Shown one piece after another: positions 60,627 to 64,000 of a stretch of 64,000 bases of DNA. Each line of letters starts with the position of its first letter. Positions within the stretch are counted from its first letter, which is position 1. This stretch comes from Streptomyces sp. cf386. GTDB taxonomy: Bacteria; Actinomycetota; Actinomycetes; Streptomycetales; Streptomycetaceae. Made by a program: the position numbers and the translations under genes. The DNA is taken from positions 62,001-126,000 of the forward strand of contig NZ_FNHV01000005.1 in assembly GCF_900103585.1 (NCBI RefSeq), in the 5' to 3' direction. The notes below the pieces were generated by a model that had not been told where the DNA came from, made no database searches, and was given only the letters and a program-made list of their open reading frames with translations.

Positions 60627-61550
60627 ATGCTTCCACCGGTGGAAACGGACGAGGAATGGGACGCCGTAGTCCCTGACGAAACGATCATGCGGCCCGGAGT
60701 GGAGGACCTGTGCGCCCGCCTCGGCCTGGGCAGAGCCCCGCTGACCCGCTTCCCGGACGGGTCGCAGCCGGTCTACGCCGTGGGCGACGAGCACGTCCTC
60801 AAGCTGTTCCCCGGAGCGGCCGCCCAGGACGGCATCGCCGAGGGCCGGGTCCTGTCCCACCTTCAGGGGCTCCTGCCCGTACCGACGCCGCGCGTGCACG
60901 ACGCCGGACCGTACGAGAACGGCTGGCAGTACGTGCTGATGTCCCGGCTGCGCGGCGAAAGCCTGGCCGGTGCCTGGGACCGCGTTCCGCGCGCCGACCG
61001 TGAGCGGCTCGTCGCCGAGATCGGCGAGGCCCTCGCCGTGCTGCACACTGTGGATCCCGCGCCGCTCACGGACGTCCTCGGGCCCGGCGACTGGGGCGCG
61101 TTCGTGGACCGGCAGATCGCCGGGGCGGTGGCACAGCAGAGCGGGCACGAACTGTCGGCCGCCTGGCTGGAGCAGATCCCCGAGTTCCTCGCCTCGGTCC
61201 CCCTCCCGCGCACCCCGCGCCCGGCGTTGCTGCACACCGAGGTCATGCGGCAGCACTTCCTCGTCGATCCGGACGGCCCTCGCCTGACCGGGCTCTTCGA
61301 CTTCGAGCCGGCCATGATCGGCGACCGCGCCTACGATTTCGTCGGCGTGGGCCTGTTCGTCACCCGCGGCGACCCGCACCTGCTGGCCCGCCTCACCAAG
61401 TCGTACGGCGCGGTCTTCGACCCGGCCGAGCTGCTCGCGTACACCTTGCTGCACGTGTACAGCAATCTGCCTTGGTATCTACGGGAGTTGGGCGCACCGG
61501 CCGACGGCACGTTGGAGTCCCTGGCCGAGTCCTGGTTCGGCACGGCATGA
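60627..61550 (+). CDS. APH-fold phosphotransferase with altered catalytic loop
   Basis: A 307-aa protein of the aminoglycoside/hygromycin phosphotransferase fold: QPVYAVGDEHVLKLFPG (Lys), YVLMSRLRGESLAGAW, and TGLFDFEPAMIGDRAYDF. The catalytic loop, normally HGDxxxxN, is HTEVMRQH, so Asp is replaced by Glu and Asn by His. The same length and the final LLAYTLLHVYSNLPWY recall the hygromycin 7''-kinase group. It may be a resistance or housekeeping kinase; activity cannot be assumed. ATG 60627 has only a weak ribosome-binding site. Confidence 0.8.
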   Translation: MLPPVETDEEWDAVVPDETIMRPGVEDLCARLGLGRAPLTRFPDGSQPVYAVGDEHVLKLFPGAAAQDGIAEGRVLSHLQGLLPVPTPRVHDAGPYENGWQYVLMSRLRGESLAGAWDRVPRADRERLVAEIGEALAVLHTVDPAPLTDVLGPGDWGAFVDRQIAGAVAQQSGHELSAAWLEQIPEFLASVPLPRTPRPALLHTEVMRQHFLVDPDGPRLTGLFDFEPAMIGDRAYDFVGVGLFVTRGDPHLLARLTKSYGAVFDPAELLAYTLLHVYSNLPWYLRELGAPADGTLESLAESWFGTA

Positions 61551-61699
61551 CGGGCCCCTCGGGCCCTTCACCCCTCCGGCGGTGCGGGCGGGGCCAACAG
61601 GCGGCGTCGGTGGCGGAACCCGAGCGGAACACAGCCGGATCGGCGCGCAGACGGCCGGCGCGAGGGACGGCCGTCCGTCGGCTCACCTGTTTCCACGCG

Positions 61700-61942
61700 T
61701 CATGTCAGGTCGAACTCGCCCTCCCTCGCACCCGACACGAAGGCACCCCACTCGGCGGGGGTGAAGATCAGGGACGGGCTCTCCGGGCTGCCGCTGTTGC
61801 GCATCGCGATGAACCCCTCGACAAAGGCGATCTGGACATCCCCCAGGCCACGGCTGCTCGAGTGCCAATCGGCGTTGCTGAGGTCCAGCTCCGGCTTGTC
61901 CCAGCCCGCGAGCGGGTGCTGCTGGATGGTGCTCTCGGCCAC
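61700..61942 (-). CDS. DUF397-domain protein
   Basis: An 80-aa protein with the DUF397 pattern: ADWHSSSRGLGDVQIAFVEG, AMRNSGSPESPSLIFTPAEW and GAFVSGAREGEFDLT. Such proteins usually pair with an XRE regulator, as in the WhiJ and AbaA-like systems, but none is adjacent here, so this is an orphan copy. Confidence 0.9.
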   Translation of the reverse strand: MAESTIQQHPLAGWDKPELDLSNADWHSSSRGLGDVQIAFVEGFIAMRNSGSPESPSLIFTPAEWGAFVSGAREGEFDLT

Positions 61943-62060
61943 GTCCGTGCTCCTCCCGATTCGTCGTCCGCGGCCAGCCTAGCGATCGGGTCCGAGTGCC
62001 AACAGGCCACGTGAGGGGGACCTTTGTGGAGGCGTCTGAACCGCCGTCCGGGGAGCCCTC

Positions 62061-63227
62061 TCAGGCGTCCGGGGCCGTGGAGCCCACGAGCCACATCGAG
62101 AAGAACTGGGACCCGCCGCCGTAGGCGTGCCCGAGCACCTTCCTGGCCCGCTCCACCTGGTGGTCCCCGGCCTGTCCGCGCGCCTGAAGGGCGGCCTCCG
62201 CGAAGCGGATCATGCCGGAGGCCCCGATGGGGTTGGTGGACAGGACGCCGCCCGACATGTTGACGGGCAGATCGCCGTCCAGCTCGGTCACCCCGGCTTC
62301 CGTGAGCTTCCAGCCCTCGCCCTCGGCGGCGAAGCCCAGGTTCTCCAGCCACATGGGCTCGTACCAGGAGAACGGCACGTACATCTCGACGGCGTCGATG
62401 TCCCGGCGCGGATCGGCGATCCCCGCCTGCCGGTACACGTCGGCCGCGCAGTCCTTGCCTGCCTGCGGTGAGACGAAGTCCTTGCCCGCGAACAGGGTGG
62501 GCTCGCTGCGCATCGCGCCGCCGAGCATCCAGGCGGGCGGTCGGGGCGCGCGGGCGGCCCCGGCACGGTCGGTGAGGATCATCGCGCAGGCGCCGTCGGA
62601 GGAGGGGCAGGTCTCCGAGTAGCGGATCGGGTCCCACAGCATGGGCGAGGCCTGGACCTTCTCCAGGGTGATGTCGTGCTCGTGGAGATGGGCGTAGGGG
62701 TTCTTCAGCGCGTTGCGCCGGTCCTTGTACGCCACCAGCGAGCCGACCGTGTCGGGTGCACCGCTGCGCCGCATGTACGCGCGCACGTGCGGCGCGAAGA
62801 AGCCGCCCGCCCCGGCCAGCAGGGGCTGCTGGAAGGGGATCGGCAGGGACAGTCCCCACATGGCGTTCGACTCGGACTGCTTCTCGAAGGCCAGCGTCAG
62901 GACGGTGCCGTGCACGCGGGCGGCGACCAGGTTGGCGGCGACGAGGGCCGTGGAGCCGCCGACCGAGCCGGCCGTGTGCACCCGGAGCATGGGCTTGCCC
63001 ACCGCGCCGAGCGCGTCGGCGAGATACAGCTCCGGCATCATGACGCCCTCGAAGAAGTCGGGCGCCTTGCCGATGACGACGGCGTCGATGTCCGGCCAGG
63101 TCAACTCGGCGTCGTCGAGGGCACGTCGGGCGGCCTCACGGACGAGCCCGGCGATCGACACGTCCCGGCGCGCCGCCACGTGCTTGGTCTGGCCGATCCC
63201 TACGACGGCCACGGGCTCCTTGCTCAT
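62061..63227 (-). CDS. thiolase-fold lipid-transfer protein
   Basis: A 388-aa SCP2-thiolase-type protein: VAVVGIGQTKHVAARRDVSI at the start, VHTAGSVGGSTALVAANLVA around the usual active-site Cys position (which is not Cys here), and SGGVLSTNPIGASGMIRFAE near the C-terminus. Such proteins occur in steroid and acyl-CoA degradation and often act in pairs. ATG 63227 overlaps the stop of the next upstream gene by 4 nt, so the two thiolase-fold proteins are co-translated. Confidence 0.88.
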   Translation of the reverse strand: MSKEPVAVVGIGQTKHVAARRDVSIAGLVREAARRALDDAELTWPDIDAVVIGKAPDFFEGVMMPELYLADALGAVGKPMLRVHTAGSVGGSTALVAANLVAARVHGTVLTLAFEKQSESNAMWGLSLPIPFQQPLLAGAGGFFAPHVRAYMRRSGAPDTVGSLVAYKDRRNALKNPYAHLHEHDITLEKVQASPMLWDPIRYSETCPSSDGACAMILTDRAGAARAPRPPAWMLGGAMRSEPTLFAGKDFVSPQAGKDCAADVYRQAGIADPRRDIDAVEMYVPFSWYEPMWLENLGFAAEGEGWKLTEAGVTELDGDLPVNMSGGVLSTNPIGASGMIRFAEAALQARGQAGDHQVERARKVLGHAYGGGSQFFSMWLVGSTAPDA

Positions 63228-64000
63228 CGCGGATCCCCTTCGAGTACGGCGACCAGGTTCTGTTGCAGACACGGGCCGGAGGTGGCGTGCGCGAGCGCCC
63301 GGTCGGACTCGCCCCGGTGGATACGGGCGGCGGCCTCTCCGATGCGGATGAGCCCGGCGGCCATGACGGGGTTGGCGGCGAGGGCCCCGCCCGAGGGGTT
63401 GACGCGCACGCTGTCGTCGAGCCTCAGCGCCTTGCGCAGCACGACCTCCTGCGCGGTGAAAGGCGCGTGCAACTCGGCGGTGTCGACGGGCCGTTCGAAC
63501 GCACCCGCCCTTTCGGCGGCCAGCCGGGCGGAAGGCGAGTCGGTCAGATCACGCACCCCGAGGCTGTGCGCTTCGATGCGGTGGTCGATGCCGCGGATCC
63601 AGGCGGGCCTGGCGCACAGTTCCCGGGCCCGCTCCCCCGCCGCGAGGACCACGGCGGCGGCCCCGTCGCCGATCGGCGGGCAGTCGCCGGTACGCAGCGG
63701 TCGTACGACGTACTCCCCCTGCGGCACCGAACCCCGCAGCTGCGCATGGGAGTTGGCGGTGGCGTCCGCGCGGCTGCGGGCGGCGACGGTGGCGAGCGCG
63801 GGTTCGTCCGTGTCACCGGCGTCGATGAGGGCCTGCGCCTGGAGGGCGGCCAGGGCTACGGAGTCGGGCCAGAGGGGGGCGACGTAGTAGGGGTCGAGCT
63901 GGCGGGTCAGGACGTCGCGCAGGGGGCCGGGTGAGGACTTGCCGTAGGAGTAGACGAGCGCGGTGTCGGCGTCCCCCGTGAGCAGCTTGGTCCAGGCCTC
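63224..64000 (-). CDS. thiolase-fold lipid-transfer protein (N-terminus beyond right edge)
   Basis: The reading frame is open from the right edge to the TGA at 63224-63226; about 258 C-terminal residues are seen. DCPPIGDGAAAVVLAAGERA and RVNPSGGALAANPVMAAGLI match the family of its downstream neighbour, to which it is coupled by a 4-nt overlap. Together they probably form a heteromeric thiolase-like complex for a branched or steroid-type acyl-CoA. Confidence 0.88.
   Translation of the reverse strand, partial: EAWTKLLTGDADTALVYSYGKSSPGPLRDVLTRQLDPYYVAPLWPDSVALAALQAQALIDAGDTDEPALATVAARSRADATANSHAQLRGSVPQGEYVVRPLRTGDCPPIGDGAAAVVLAAGERARELCARPAWIRGIDHRIEAHSLGVRDLTDSPSARLAAERAGAFERPVDTAELHAPFTAQEVVLRKALRLDDSVRVNPSGGALAANPVMAAGLIRIGEAAARIHRGESDRALAHATSGPCLQQNLVAVLEGDPR

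Noticed and set aside
1..64000. Insertion sequences, integrases or phage genes
   Set aside because: No transposase, integrase or phage structural motif was found in any plausible frame.

Overview
This is a high-GC actinomycete chromosome segment, almost certainly Streptomyces. The evidence is very strong third-position G/C bias, many GTG/TTG and leaderless starts, 2-methylisoborneol (2-MIB) genes, a long chaplin with an LAHTG sortase signal, an SsgA-like protein, an NsdA/NsdB-type regulator, the clpP3-clpP4-popR module, an SPW-repeat protein and a streptophobe protein. From memory, the order nsdB - chaplin - GH19 chitinase - popR - clpP3/clpP4 matches the S. coelicolor region around SCO7250-SCO7281. 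No tRNA, rRNA, insertion sequence, phage or CRISPR array was seen.

Layout. 1-1738: end of the 2-MIB synthase gene and its methyltransferase (earthy odorant). 1857-4586: SGNH lipoprotein, PhnB-like protein, epoxide hydrolase. 4632-7013: PopR box, clpP3-clpP4, a block of about 13 imperfect 44-bp tandem repeats, and popR. 7106-13107: anti-sigma-type ATPase, then a signalling cluster (DUF6777 membrane protein, streptophobe protein, short FHA protein, unknown protein, Ser/Thr kinase). 13455-21698: metabolic and stress genes (NTF2-like, DUF1905, aldo/keto reductase with divergent LysR, DinB-like, adenosine deaminase, VOC, PNPOx-like, sphingomyelinase, a second aldo/keto reductase, GH19 chitinase with two DasR-like sites). 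21933-29087: a GntR-ferredoxin-ABC transporter-flavoprotein operon in which an AprA/fumarate-reductase-like flavoprotein carries a HEAT-repeat tail. 29228-35997: MarR regulator, cytoplasmic AmiC-like sensor and the urea transporter operon urtABCDE, with a strong promoter on a perfect 24-bp palindrome and a GlnR-like box. 35987-37530: ECF42-type sigma factor with its DGPF partner. 37721-45999: small membrane, secreted and resistance-type genes. 46205-57465: developmental and cell-envelope genes (chaplin, secreted peptidase, baeRF protein, SsgA-like, PAS-PP2C phosphatase, nsdB, kinase-fold protein, amidase). 57493-64000: GH95 fucosidase, small proteins, a phosphotransferase, DUF397, and two thiolase-fold lipid-transfer proteins, the last cut by the window edge.

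Most unusual signals. (1) Three separate spacers (clpP4/popR, streptophobe/kinase, ABC ATPase/flavoprotein) are expanded by diverged tandem repeats whose units contain the 3' ends, with stop codons, of flanking genes. (2) The flavoprotein-HEAT / ferredoxin / ABC importer operon looks like a coherent, uncharacterised redox route for an imported oxyanion or organosulfur compound. (3) The DUF6777-streptophobe-FHA-kinase cluster has no known function. (4) ClpP4 lacks the catalytic histidine. (5) The urt control region stacks a consensus promoter, a perfect palindrome, further inverted repeats and a GlnR-like box next to an AmiC-like sensor.
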